64,000 nucleotides of DNA, from assembly GCF_000412995.1 (NCBI RefSeq), contig NZ_KE332512.1, positions 1,061,847 through 1,125,846 of the forward strand, in the 5' to 3' direction. A program made the translations under genes and the position numbers. Shown in pieces: positions 8,338-16,772 of the stretch. The notes below the pieces were generated by a model. It ran no database searches. It had not been told where the DNA came from and saw only the letters and a program-made list of their open reading frames with translations. This DNA is from Treponema vincentii F0403 (lineage in GTDB: Bacteria > Spirochaetota > Spirochaetia > Treponematales > Treponemataceae). The first letter of the stretch is position 1, and every line of letters starts with the position of its first letter.

Positions 8338-8710
8338 GTACATCCGTGTACCTCTCTACCGATGTACGTCCATGTACATCGGTAGAGGACAAGTTTTGTT
8401 CCAAAACTTGTTTCTGACTTATTTCCCGCCCATCCTTGGGCGTTCTGACGACGAGATTTGTGCTCAGTACCGCCACGGATGGCGGGCGTATTAAGCAGAA
8501 ACGATGTTTTGCCTTTGGCAAAACTTGCAAGTCAATTTACAACACGGATGTTGTAAATTGACGCAACTCGCTACTGCTTATAGCCACTGCCATCCTTGGC
8601 AGTTTTGATACGTTGAGCGGCGGCACGGATGCCGCTCGTATTAAGCAGAATCAAGTTTGACAATGGTCAAACTTGTGTTCAGCGAAGTACACGGACGTAC
8701 TTCGCTGAAC
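8338..8710. repeat. array of eleven perfect hairpins with ~150-bp periodicity
   Basis: This gene-free stretch (8185-8751) is packed with perfect inverted repeats. Stems/loops: 8338-8351 (loop TCCG), 8354-8387 (14 bp, GTCCAT), 8389-8411 (10 bp, TTC), 8427-8442 (6 bp, TCCT), 8470-8485 (6 bp, CGGA), 8506-8524 (8 bp, TTT), 8531-8562 (13 bp, ACGGAT), 8586-8603 (7 bp, TCCT), 8620-8635 (6 bp, CGGA), 8652-8675 (10 bp, AATG) and 8677-8710 (14 bp, ACGGAC). The last eight form two tandem units of four hairpins each, about 150 bp apart. Loops and linkers (CGTATTAAGCAGAA at 8487 and 8637) are kept while stems differ completely. No protein-coding signal is visible. Confidence 0.85.
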
Positions 8711-8751
8711 GAGCGACCCAGTAGATGCGTCGTATATTTCAAAAGGTGTTG

Positions 8752-9480
8752 CTAGGGTAGATACGCCGCATTAACATTCCTCAACGCATCGAAGAGCTTA
8801 CGCTTTAACTCATAGTTACCGTCCGTAAGCTTATCCAATCGGGAACGAGCGGTTTTTCTGCCTGAATTATCCTGATAGCAGCATGTACAGGTAGAAGAAA
8901 TATACCCCTGCATTTCTGCATGACGCACAATCATCGGGATGTCGGCGAGGCAGAGCGGACGGATAAAGGTCAACGGAAATTTATCGAACTTCAATACCGG
9001 AGGCATCGCGGCGAGTTCGCCCTTGGTGAGTGCATTCATCAGCGCCGTTTCCAGAATATCGTCCAAGTGGTGTCCGAGCGCAATTTTATTAAAGCCGTAC
9101 TCCTGCGCATATTTGCTCAGTTCCAAGCGGCGCTGGCTGGAACACCACCAGCAGTTCATCTTCTTGCCGGTTTTAAGCCGTTCCAGCACCGAAATAGTTT
9201 TAACGGTTAAATCAATGCCCCAGCTCTTAAAGCGTTCCGCCAATTCAGGCGCGAACTCTGAGCCGATATCCGTAGCGATATGGAGTGCAGCGGCTTCAAA
9301 AACCGGGTGCCGGCGTTGGAGCCGTGCTGCAAAATATTCCGTAAGGGCGGTTGAATCCTTTCCACCGGAAGCGGCAATCAAAATCCGATCGCCGGCTTCG
9401 ATCATGTTGTATTCGGAAACAGCCTTATCGATTGTTCTAAACAGTTTAGGATTCGGCATGGTGAGCGGCGAGGCACGCAA
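8752..9480 (-). CDS. TtcA-like PP-loop ATPase (tRNA thiolation family)
   Basis: A protein of 242 residues. TtcA uses ATP and an iron-sulfur cluster to thiolate cytidine 32 of tRNA. The PP-loop SGGKDS is at residues 38-43, the CxxC pair is CWWC (110-113), a GHHLDD motif follows at 136-141, and a further Cys cluster CTCC lies at 198-201. This Cys pattern fits the TtcA/TtuA group. It is shorter than Escherichia coli TtcA (311 residues), so the exact tRNA target is uncertain. An internal ATG (residue 8) is an alternative start. The gene ends just beyond the hairpin array. Confidence 0.85.
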   Translation of the reverse strand: MRASPLTMPNPKLFRTIDKAVSEYNMIEAGDRILIAASGGKDSTALTEYFAARLQRRHPVFEAAALHIATDIGSEFAPELAERFKSWGIDLTVKTISVLERLKTGKKMNCWWCSSQRRLELSKYAQEYGFNKIALGHHLDDILETALMNALTKGELAAMPPVLKFDKFPLTFIRPLCLADIPMIVRHAEMQGYISSTCTCCYQDNSGRKTARSRLDKLTDGNYELKRKLFDALRNVNAAYLP

Positions 9481-9525
9481 TAGGAATAGGCGACCGGAAC
9501 TGCCGGTATAAAGTGCGGCGCAGCA

Positions 9526-10173
9526 TCATTGATGTCCGTTCGCACCGGCATCTATATAACTGTAGAGCGTGTATTTGGAGATGCCGAAATAATTCGAAAC
9601 CTTATCTCCCGATTTTGTAATTAAAAAAGCACCCGACTGATTTAAAAATTTAATAGCGGCAATCTTATCGTCTTTATTCATCAGCGCAACCGGCTTTCCC
9701 ACAATGCGGACGGATTGCTCGATCAGTTCATCTAAAAGATCATTCACATTTTGCGGGATATTTTCCGGTTCATTTTTAACGCTAACAGGTGAAACAAGCT
9801 GCTGCAATACGGTTTCGGCCATCTGCATCGGTGTAATATCAAAGTTAATCGAAAGCACCGCTTCAATAGAACTATTTTCGTCTCTGATAAACATACTGCT
9901 CGATTTAAGAATACGTCCGTCTTTTGTTTTTGTCAGATAGCTGAGTTTATCTTCCAGTGTTTTATGATCGCTATGCAGCGCTTCAAGCACCACGTGAGAC
10001 GGCCCGTCGCCTATTTTTCGCATGGTAACATTGCCGTTTTCTATAATGACAATCGAACTGTTGGTATAGTCGGCTGTAAGATCATGCACAAGGACTTCGC
10101 AATTATTACCGAAGTGAACTGCAATACCGTGTGCAATTTGCTGCAGCAGTGTAAGGGTGTGTTTAGACATCAT
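9526..10173 (-). CDS. YheO/DauR-like PAS-HTH transcriptional regulator
   Basis: A protein of 215 residues. Residues about 1-120 match the YheO-type PAS-like sensor domain (FGNNCEVLVHDL near the start). Residues about 155-212 form the DauR-type helix-turn-helix (GAFLITKSGDKVSNYFGISKYTLYSYI). Such proteins usually control amino-acid or ligand-responsive genes; the ligand here is unknown. It lies 6 bases downstream of the lipoprotein gene 10180-11088 and is probably in the same transcript. Confidence 0.85.
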   Translation of the reverse strand: MMSKHTLTLLQQIAHGIAVHFGNNCEVLVHDLTADYTNSSIVIIENGNVTMRKIGDGPSHVVLEALHSDHKTLEDKLSYLTKTKDGRILKSSSMFIRDENSSIEAVLSINFDITPMQMAETVLQQLVSPVSVKNEPENIPQNVNDLLDELIEQSVRIVGKPVALMNKDDKIAAIKFLNQSGAFLITKSGDKVSNYFGISKYTLYSYIDAGANGHQ

Positions 10174-10179
10174 AGTATA

Positions 10180-11088
10180 TTATTCCTTTCGCAGTTTATG
10201 TATAGCTTGATTAAGCTGCTGCACCGTGGCATTTTGAGGATCGGCTTCGACGGCTCTTTGTAAATAACCAACAACGGTGTCCGTATCGGCATTGCCCGCC
10301 ATTAAATACGAATAGGCTGTTAAGTACCATGCAAGCTGTAATTCGGCAGGAGACAAATCTCCCGTTTCTGCAGCACTTTTGTATTCGTCGCCTGCTTTAA
10401 GATAATTGCCCTGCTGCGCAAAGTTTTTAGCCCGTATGTCCGCACCCATCAGCACGTATTTGCCTTTTAATCCCGTCCGGTTCCCGGGATCGAGTGCCGG
10501 TACCTGCATACGCAAGGCATCATAACGGTGTGCCTCCGCATTACCGACCGCATTTAAAAAAGCATCGATCGCCTGCGCCTTTTCCGGCCCCTTTGTGCCG
10601 GCGATGCGTTTCCGTGCTTCAACTACGTTTGTCCGCTGTGCCGTTAATGCCTCAATTTTTTCCATCAGCTGCGCTTCGGTTTTTATATCCGCTTCGATAA
10701 CAGCCGCTGCATACATATCTTGTTCCGCAGTCTGTAATACGATAAAAGGAACTTCCGGTACCGCATATTCGGCAAACAGCAGATAATTTTTTTGCGCAGC
10801 TTCCCGTTCATTTTCAGAAGGGTTATGCAGCAAATCGATAAACAGGGCTGTATAGTTTTTTACCAGCTCCGTTTTGCATGATTCGGTTAAAATATTTTTT
10901 GAAAAATCTTGCGCGTCTTGTGACCAATCGGATCCGGTAAAGATAAGCAGGATGTCTTTATCGTTCTTGCCCGAATTACGAGCGGCTAATCCGCTTTTTT
11001 CCGCCGGCGAAGTAGAAACACAGGCACCGAGCATAACGGCCAAGCAGAATCCGATACATAATAATCCATATCGATATATTTTTTGCAT
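10180..11088 (-). CDS. lipoprotein with degenerate thioredoxin-like and TPR-like regions
   Basis: A protein of 302 residues with a signal peptide ending in the lipobox VMLGAC (Cys23). Residues about 45-150 look like a thioredoxin fold (KDILLIFTGSDWSQDAQDF), but the CxxC active site is absent; its place reads SDWSQDA. Residues about 215-300 resemble tetratricopeptide repeats (YLKAGDEYKSAAETGDLS and GYLQRAVEADPQNA). This suggests a binding or scaffold role in the envelope, not redox chemistry. The gene is divergent from the antiporter gene. Confidence 0.75.
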   Translation of the reverse strand: MQKIYRYGLLCIGFCLAVMLGACVSTSPAEKSGLAARNSGKNDKDILLIFTGSDWSQDAQDFSKNILTESCKTELVKNYTALFIDLLHNPSENEREAAQKNYLLFAEYAVPEVPFIVLQTAEQDMYAAAVIEADIKTEAQLMEKIEALTAQRTNVVEARKRIAGTKGPEKAQAIDAFLNAVGNAEAHRYDALRMQVPALDPGNRTGLKGKYVLMGADIRAKNFAQQGNYLKAGDEYKSAAETGDLSPAELQLAWYLTAYSYLMAGNADTDTVVGYLQRAVEADPQNATVQQLNQAIHKLRKE

Positions 11089-11196
11089 AGAGCAATTATA
11101 GCACTAAATAAAAAAACCGCAAAGATGCTTTTTTGATTGCCCTGTTAGTTAGACTGTTGATTTTACCGCTAAAATCGGTACAATCGGCATAAGAAA

Positions 11197-11228
11197 ATCT
11201 CTAAAAGCCGACTTGAGTTTTTAGAGAT
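11197..11228. repeat. CTCTAAAAA-type hairpin in a divergent leader
   Basis: ATCTCTAAAA (11197-11206) pairs with TTTTAGAGAT (11219-11228). It lies 28 bases before the antiporter ATG, between two divergent genes, where a terminator has no obvious purpose. This argues that the hairpin family is a dispersed repeat or leader element as well as a terminator. Confidence 0.65.
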
Positions 11229-11255
11229 ACCCATAGCTCCAACTTTGAGGTTTCT

Positions 11256-12695
11256 ATGATTCTGTTTATCTCGTTTCTTATCATTTTGGCAATGCTGTCG
11301 ACCAAAATCAGCGATAAATTCGGGTTGCCGCTCCTTATCGGTTTTATTCTTATCGGTGTTCTTGTTGGCGGTGATGTCTTAAATTTATTCTATTTTGATA
11401 ATGCCCTTTTAACAAAAAAAATTGCTGATATCCTGCTGATCTTTATTATTTTTGACGGCGGATTTTGCATTACAAAGGAGACGTTTCAAAGAGTTGCCGG
11501 CCCGTCGATGACGCTTGCAACCCTCGGTGTTGCACTTACTTCCGTGACGCTTGGATTTTTAATTCACTTTATCCTTAAACTAGAGTTAACCTATTCGATG
11601 CTGATTTCTTCTATTATTTCTTCTACCGATGCCGCTGGTGTTTTTATGATTACCAAGTCCAATCCGATTAAGGATAAGCTTGCCGCAACGCTCAATGTTG
11701 AATCCGCTGCGAACGACCCAATGGCGATTTTGCTTACCCTCACCTTTGTGCATATTGCAACAGGGGCTTTTAAGTCCCCAGCCTTGGCGGTAGCAGAGCT
11801 TATTTGGCAATTTGTCGGCGGTATCATTATCGGCTACTTTGCTTTTCAAATTTCGATATGGCTGTTTAACCGGCTGCAGTCGGATAACAGAGGAAACTAT
11901 AATGTGCTGATACTGGGATGTGTGCTGCTTGGATACGGCGCGGCGGAGCTCTGTCAAGCAAACGGGATTATCGCAGTGTTCTTTATGGGTTACTGGATCG
12001 GTAACACCGCTTTTCCTGCAAAGCGCAGCGTCGGAAATTTTCTCGAAAGCATTTCTACAATCTTTAATATCACACTTTTTATTATGCTGGGGCTTTTGTC
12101 ATTCCCACACCATTTTGTTCATATCTGGAAAGAAGCGCTCATTATTGTCGGTATTATGATGTTTGTCGCCCGACCGCTTGCGGTATTGGTTTCCACGTTT
12201 CCGTTTCAATATACACGGAAGGAAAAGTTTTTTTTAATGTGGGGCGGCATCAAAGGTGCGGTTCCGATTGTTCTTGCAACCTATCCCCTTGCAAACGGGT
12301 TGGATAAGGACGGCTTTATTTTTAACTCTATCTTTTTTGCCGTTTTTCTTTCCTGCATTATTCAGGGAACCACGCTTGCTCCGCTTGCTCGACTGCTTAA
12401 ATTTACCGACCCTAAAAAACCGGAATCGCTGTATTCGGTTGAGCTGTATTCGCTGAAAGCAAGCGATATCGATATCTTCGATATTTATATTGAAGATCAT
12501 TCCGGCAGCATCGGTCAAAAAATCAGTGCGCTTCACCTTGATAAAGATACGCTTATCAGTTCAATCGTACGGGGAGGAAAAATCATCTTTCCTAAGGGCG
12601 ATACCGTTATTCAAAAAGACGATATATTGTACGTACTTGCCCACTCGGCAAAAATAAAGGAAATTACGGATAAACTTAACGAACCGGCTCAATAA
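11256..12695 (+). CDS. K+/H+ antiporter of the CvrA/NhaP2 (CPA1) family with RCK-C domain
   Basis: A protein of 479 residues. Twelve or more hydrophobic segments fill residues 1-395. Family signatures include the ion-site region NVESAANDPMAILLTL and the helix IKGAVPIVLATYPL. Residues about 410-475 form a TrkA-C/RCK-C domain (GSIGQKISALHLDKDTLISS) that normally senses a nucleotide or ion. CvrA of enteric bacteria is longer (~578 residues). The role is likely exchange of K+ or Na+ for H+ at the inner membrane, which suits a cell with an ion-pumping V-ATPase. The start is the ATG at 11256. Confidence 0.9.
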   Translation: MILFISFLIILAMLSTKISDKFGLPLLIGFILIGVLVGGDVLNLFYFDNALLTKKIADILLIFIIFDGGFCITKETFQRVAGPSMTLATLGVALTSVTLGFLIHFILKLELTYSMLISSIISSTDAAGVFMITKSNPIKDKLAATLNVESAANDPMAILLTLTFVHIATGAFKSPALAVAELIWQFVGGIIIGYFAFQISIWLFNRLQSDNRGNYNVLILGCVLLGYGAAELCQANGIIAVFFMGYWIGNTAFPAKRSVGNFLESISTIFNITLFIMLGLLSFPHHFVHIWKEALIIVGIMMFVARPLAVLVSTFPFQYTRKEKFFLMWGGIKGAVPIVLATYPLANGLDKDGFIFNSIFFAVFLSCIIQGTTLAPLARLLKFTDPKKPESLYSVELYSLKASDIDIFDIYIEDHSGSIGQKISALHLDKDTLISSIVRGGKIIFPKGDTVIQKDDILYVLAHSAKIKEITDKLNEPAQ

Positions 12696-12836
12696 ACAAG
12701 GGGCTGCATCGTTTTTTATAGCACGCCGGCAAAACTGTTTTGCAGCCACCCGTTTTTATACTTGTTTCAGCTGCCTTGACTTTTTACCGCTGTTCGGCTA
12801 TTATCATCTATCTTTATAAATAAGGAGTGTGTTCAC

Positions 12837-12926
12837 GTGCCCTGCGGAAAAAAACGGAAGCGACAGAAAATAGCAACGCATAAACGAAAGAAGAAGCTTC
12901 GAAAGAATAGACATAAGAACAAGTAA
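12837..12926 (+). CDS. 29-residue basic protein, bS22/AURKAIP1-COX24-type
   Basis: GTG start, 29 residues, sequence beginning MPCGKKRKRQKIATHKRKKK: over half Lys or Arg. The KIATHKRKKKLRKNRHK pattern is that of the AURKAIP1/COX24 (mS38) domain, whose tiny bacterial relatives are small-subunit ribosomal proteins (bS22). A clean AAGGAG (12822-12827) sits 9 bases before the start, and a 12-bp terminator hairpin follows six bases after the stop. The gene is below most gene-calling length limits. Family assignment is by pattern recognition only. Confidence 0.75.
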   Translation: MPCGKKRKRQKIATHKRKKKLRKNRHKNK

Positions 12927-12931
12927 TAAAT

Positions 12932-12970
12932 AACCTCTAAAAATACGATTAAACTTTTTAGAGGTTTTCA
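12932..12970 (+). terminator. 12-bp terminator hairpin after the bS22-like gene
   Basis: AACCTCTAAAAA (12932-12943) pairs perfectly with TTTTTAGAGGTT (12955-12966) and is followed by TTCA. It is a symmetric A-run/T-run hairpin, so it could work in both directions. It is the best example of the CTCTAAAAA hairpin family acting as a terminator here. Confidence 0.75.
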
Positions 12971-12977
12971 GTAATCT

Positions 12978-13131
12978 TGCATCCTTCTTTATTATATCCG
13001 TATATACGTAAGTATATAAGCATAAGAAGAAAAGAATTTACTTATTCACAAGATTATTATAGGCGTATTGTTCTATCGCTTTCACTACGGTGAGAAAGGG
13101 CTTTGTTGAGTATCTTCACAGCCCTTTTTTT
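12978..13131 (+). promoter_or_regulatory. candidate leader/attenuator or small RNA upstream of dxs
   Basis: TTGCAT (about 12978-12983) and TATATA, 18 bases further on, form a possible promoter. A clear intrinsic terminator follows: AAAGGGCT (13095-13102), AGCCCTTT (13120-13127) and a T-run to 13131. Just before it, CTTTCAC can pair with GTGAGAAAG (13079-13098), which includes the terminator's 5' arm; the two structures are mutually exclusive. This is a transcription-attenuation layout for dxs, or else a ~120-nt RNA of its own. No known family recognised. Confidence 0.45.
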
Positions 13132-13160
13132 ATGTATTCGGCAGTTCACTGAGCATCTAC

Positions 13161-15032
13161 ATGAATAAAAACGTACTCTTATCAATACGGGAACCGAAAG
13201 ACCTGCAGTCTCTCTCTCGAGAGGAGCTTCGTATATTAGCTCAGGAAATGCGCAGCATTATTTTGGAAACGGTAGGCGCAAACGGCGGTCATCTTGCCAG
13301 TAATCTCGGCGTTATAGAATTGACAATCGCGCTGCATCGGGTGTTTTCAAGTCCTAAAGACGCAATCATCTGGGATGTAGGGCATCAATCCTATCCGCAT
13401 AAACTTTTAACCGGACGGTATTATAATTTTCCGACACTCCGTTTAAAGGATGGGCTTGCAGGATTCCCCAAACGGGAAGAAAGCCCGCACGATGCATTCA
13501 ATACCGGACATGCTTCTACCTCAATTTCGGCGGCTGAAGGGATTTTAACCGGACGGCAACTACGGCGCCAAGACGGAAAGGTTATTGCCGTTATCGGTGA
13601 CGGAGCGCTAAGCGGAGGAATGGCCTTTGAAGCGCTTTTAAACGTTACGCCTCAAACTAAAAATCTGGTTGTTATCCTCAACGACAATAAAATGTCCATT
13701 TCGCCGAATATACGGGCAATTTCCGAATATCTCAGCCGTTTAACCGTGCGGAAAGGATACCAGCAGTTTAAGTATGTCTTTGACACCGCTGTCGGTAAAA
13801 TTCCGTTTGTAGGCAAGCGAATCAATTTTTTAATTCATCGGCTAAAACGGGGCGCCAAAGGAATTTTTTATAGAAACAACCTTTTTACTGACCTCGGCTT
13901 TGAATATGTCGGTCCCTTAAACGGGCACAACGAAAAAGAACTTGAAAAGGTATTCCGAAACGTTAAAAACATTGAGGCGCCGGTGCTCATTCACGTTGAA
14001 ACCAAAAAAGGCAAGGGATATCCGCTTGCGGAAAACAACCCTTCCGCTTTCCACGGTATCGGGCCGTTTAATATTGCCGACGGAAAGATAGAAAAGGCTC
14101 ATACCAATTCTTTTACGGAAGCATTTTCCCGGATTATCACCGAGGAAGCGGCAAAGCGGAAGGATATTGTAGCGATTACCGCTGCAATGGCGCAGGGAAC
14201 AGGGCTTCAACAGTTCCAGCAGCAGTATCCCGAGCGCTTTTTTGACGTTGGTATCGCCGAACAGCATGCGGTAACCTTTGCCGCAGGGCTGGCCGCGGCC
14301 GGTTTACGGCCTATCGCAGCTATTTACAGTACGTTTTTGCAGCGGGCTGTGGATCAAATCATCCATGACGTTGCGCTGCAAAAACTGCCGGTTATCTTTG
14401 CGATAGACCGTGCGGGAGCGGTTCCCTATGACGGCGAAACCCATCAAGGTTTTTATGACATCTGCTTTTTGCGCAGTATCCCCAATATGACGGTGCTCGC
14501 TCCTGCGTCGGCAGCGGAAATGCAGGAAATGTTCCGGTTAGCCTTGCAGTTGGAAGCTCCTGTTGCAATACGCTATCCTAAGAATACTTGTGCGCCTGAA
14601 TGCCCCGCATTTTCGCTGCCGATGGAAACCGGCCGCGGCGTGTTCGTAACAGAATCGGAAGACAGCGGCTTACTGTTGGTATGTACAGGAGGCATGTTCC
14701 CCGAAACAACTGAAGCGGCAGAGCTGCTCCGGCGGAAAAACATCTCCGCCGATATTTACAATCTCCGCTTTTTAAAACCCATCGACGAAGCATTCTTTTT
14801 GGAACAGGCAAAAAAATATCATTCCATTCTCTTTATCGAAGACGGCGCGTATATCGGCGGCGTAGGCCACTACCTTGAAGCGCTGATACACAAACAACGT
14901 TTAGATATAAAAACGGCAGTACGTGCCTTCCCCGATACGGTTTTTATACAAGGTTCACGGCAAGATATTCTTGAATGCGCAGGATTGACCGGTGAGCAGC
15001 TTGCCAAAGCCGCATCGGCTCTCTGCCGTTAA
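13161..15032 (+). CDS. dxs: 1-deoxy-D-xylulose-5-phosphate synthase
   Basis: Thiamine-diphosphate enzyme joining pyruvate and glyceraldehyde 3-phosphate, the entry step of the non-mevalonate isoprenoid pathway; its product also feeds thiamine and pyridoxal synthesis. The 623 residues are normal. The ThDP-binding motif starts at [13 protein letters not shown] (146-158) and ends at NDN (174-176). The first His region is GGHLASNLG (42-50), and the second-domain catalytic Glu lies in [14 protein letters not shown]. It stands alone; its leader may contain an attenuator (12978-13131). Confidence 0.98.
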   Translation: MNKNVLLSIREPKDLQSLSREELRILAQEMRSIILETVGANGGHLASNLGVIELTIALHRVFSSPKDAIIWDVGHQSYPHKLLTGRYYNFPTLRLKDGLAGFPKREESPHDAFNTGHASTSISAAEGILTGRQLRRQDGKVIAVIGDGALSGGMAFEALLNVTPQTKNLVVILNDNKMSISPNIRAISEYLSRLTVRKGYQQFKYVFDTAVGKIPFVGKRINFLIHRLKRGAKGIFYRNNLFTDLGFEYVGPLNGHNEKELEKVFRNVKNIEAPVLIHVETKKGKGYPLAENNPSAFHGIGPFNIADGKIEKAHTNSFTEAFSRIITEEAAKRKDIVAITAAMAQGTGLQQFQQQYPERFFDVGIAEQHAVTFAAGLAAAGLRPIAAIYSTFLQRAVDQIIHDVALQKLPVIFAIDRAGAVPYDGETHQGFYDICFLRSIPNMTVLAPASAAEMQEMFRLALQLEAPVAIRYPKNTCAPECPAFSLPMETGRGVFVTESEDSGLLLVCTGGMFPETTEAAELLRRKNISADIYNLRFLKPIDEAFFLEQAKKYHSILFIEDGAYIGGVGHYLEALIHKQRLDIKTAVRAFPDTVFIQGSRQDILECAGLTGEQLAKAASALCR

Positions 15033-15135
15033 GATACAAAACAGCAATCGCACCACCTGCCTATTTTTACAGGGCAACCGCATTATAAAATATTTGCAGC
15101 GGGTGCCTTCCTTCTGTGCGAAATTTCATAGGTAT

Positions 15136-15268
15136 AAGGTGAGCGTCTACAATGACGCCGCTCACCTTAACCATCAAGTTTTCTTTCGAAAACTTGCGTA
15201 TTGATGTGTGCGCTTTTCGCGCACGAATGCAACAGTTTCCAAAATTCATATTTTGTTCAACTGTTGCA
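15136..15268. repeat. cluster of four hairpins downstream of dxs
   Basis: Four inverted repeats in 133 bp: AAGGTGAGC with GCTCACCTT (15136-15168, bulged); CAAGTTTTC with GAAAACTTG (15175-15196, loop TTTC); GTGCGC with GCGCAC (15208-15224, loop TTTTC); and TGCAACAGTT with AACTGTTGCA (15228-15268), the last enclosing CAAAAT-TCAT-ATTTTG. The style, and the linker CGTATTGA after the second hairpin, recall the array at 8338-8710 (CGTATTAA). Nothing coding is visible from 15033 to 15546. Confidence 0.7.
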
Positions 15269-15307
15269 TTTTAAGGAAATAAAATTTCGCACATTTTTCC
15301 AGCAAAG

Positions 15308-15452
15308 GGGGAAACACATCAGGCAGAATAGATAAAAATCGCGGAAAAATTGAGACTGTGAGACCATTTGAACCGCGAAGAGGTTCAACTCTGGTCGAAT
15401 AGTCTCAATTTTTCCGCGGGGGTGTTAAAAAAACGGCCTGATGCGTTTCCCC
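15308..15452. repeat. 145-bp nested palindrome, family with 50355-50495
   Basis: Three nested inverted repeats. Outer: GGGGAAACACATCAGGC (15308-15324) with GCCTGATGCGTTTCCCC (15436-15452), one mismatch. Middle: 18 perfect base pairs, 15340-15357 with 15401-15418 (CGCGGAAAAATTGAGACT). Inner: TTGAACC (15368-15374) with GGTTCAA (15382-15388). The outer arm shares AAACACATCAG with the element at 50355-50495. The structure resembles a miniature inverted-repeat element. A further 8-bp palindrome (GCTTGTAC, loop AATA) lies at 15492-15511. Confidence 0.8.
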
Positions 15453-15546
15453 TGCATATTTGCAAAAGTATCCTTGTAAATTTGTGGAAATGCTTGTACA
15501 ATAGTACAAGCGTTTACTTTTTTGCAGGTAACTTTGGGCAGGTAGT

Positions 15547-16602
15547 ATGGAAGTAAAGAAAGAGCGGTTCGGGATGCTGTCATCGGGAGATGCGGTATCG
15601 ATTTTTACGGTTTCTAATGGCACAATGTCGTTTTCGGCAATCGATTACGGCTGCTGTATTACCGCGATTTTATTACCCGCAGCAAAGGGCGGATATGACG
15701 ATATCGTGCTGGGTTATTCAACGCTCGAAGGATATATCCGCAATAAACCTCATTTCGGTTCTATTGTCGGACGATGTGCAGGCAGGATTTCAAATGCCCG
15801 CTTTTCTATAGAAGAAAAATGCTATACACTGACCCGCAATAACGGCGGAAAGCATTGTTTGCACGGCGGTTATCCCCTGTATGACAAGCAGCTGTGGCAA
15901 GCGGAACCTATTTCCGGCAACGATGAGGCGGGTATCCGTTTTTCCCGAATAAGTCCTGACGGAGAACAAGGTTTTCCCGGAGAAGTCCAACTTACCGTTT
16001 CGTATACCCTCAACAAAAACAATACTATCACGCTTCGGTACGAAGCTCATACAACAAAGACAACACCAATCAATCTGACAAACCATACCTATTTTAATCT
16101 CAATCCTGCCGGAATGGAGGCAGATGGCGGTTATATTTCGGCGCTTAATCATCAGGTACAGCTTTTGGCAAGCCGCTATGCAGAAGTTGACGCTTTGCTT
16201 ATACCGACAGGCAAGTTGGTGTCGGTAGAAGGGACGCCGTTCGATTTCCGTACGCCGAAGCTGTTACCGCAGGATTTTGCTCAATTGAAAAACGGCTATG
16301 ACGATACATGGCTGCTTGATGCGGATGGTGCGGACGATGTTCCGCTTACTGCGGTTGTAACTGAGCCGGTAACAGGCAGGGCGCTGCGTATTTATTCAAC
16401 ACAGCCGGCAATTACGATGTATACCGCAAACTTTTTAAACGGAGAGCAAGGAAAGAACGGCGATGTGTACAACAAGCACTCCGGCGTGTGCTTTGAAACT
16501 CAGCATATACCGGATTCGCCCAATCGTCCTGAGTTCCCTTCCGTATGGGTTCATCCCGGCGAAGTATATCGGCACGAAACGCAGTGGCGCTTTACAGTTT
16601 AG
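15547..16602 (+). CDS. galM: aldose 1-epimerase (mutarotase)
   Basis: Interconverts alpha and beta anomers of glucose/galactose, feeding sugar uptake and the Leloir pathway. The protein has 351 residues, standard for the family. The catalytic His lies in NLTNHTYFNL (about residues 176-185), the catalytic Glu in CFETQHIPDSPNRP near the C-terminus, and the substrate-binding region reads GKHCLHGG. No galactose genes are adjacent, so it is likely a general hexose mutarotase. The start ATG at 15547 has only a weak Shine-Dalgarno (CAGGTAGT). Confidence 0.95.
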   Translation: MEVKKERFGMLSSGDAVSIFTVSNGTMSFSAIDYGCCITAILLPAAKGGYDDIVLGYSTLEGYIRNKPHFGSIVGRCAGRISNARFSIEEKCYTLTRNNGGKHCLHGGYPLYDKQLWQAEPISGNDEAGIRFSRISPDGEQGFPGEVQLTVSYTLNKNNTITLRYEAHTTKTTPINLTNHTYFNLNPAGMEADGGYISALNHQVQLLASRYAEVDALLIPTGKLVSVEGTPFDFRTPKLLPQDFAQLKNGYDDTWLLDADGADDVPLTAVVTEPVTGRALRIYSTQPAITMYTANFLNGEQGKNGDVYNKHSGVCFETQHIPDSPNRPEFPSVWVHPGEVYRHETQWRFTV

Positions 16603-16772
16603 CGGTAAGGAGTAAACAGCGCACAATTGGGAATAGATACTATCGGGGTTATAACGATACCGGATAAATGCTATACTTATAGTTGAGATTGATATAATAG
16701 AAACTGATCGAGCCTGTTATAAAATCGATACAAACAATATGACGATACATACATAAGAGAGGTGAGTTGATT

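Noticed and set aside
8204-8530. A 108-codon minus-strand frame across the hairpin array
   Set aside because: It runs through perfect palindromes, has no ribosome site, and its residues follow the inverted repeats; a by-product of the array.
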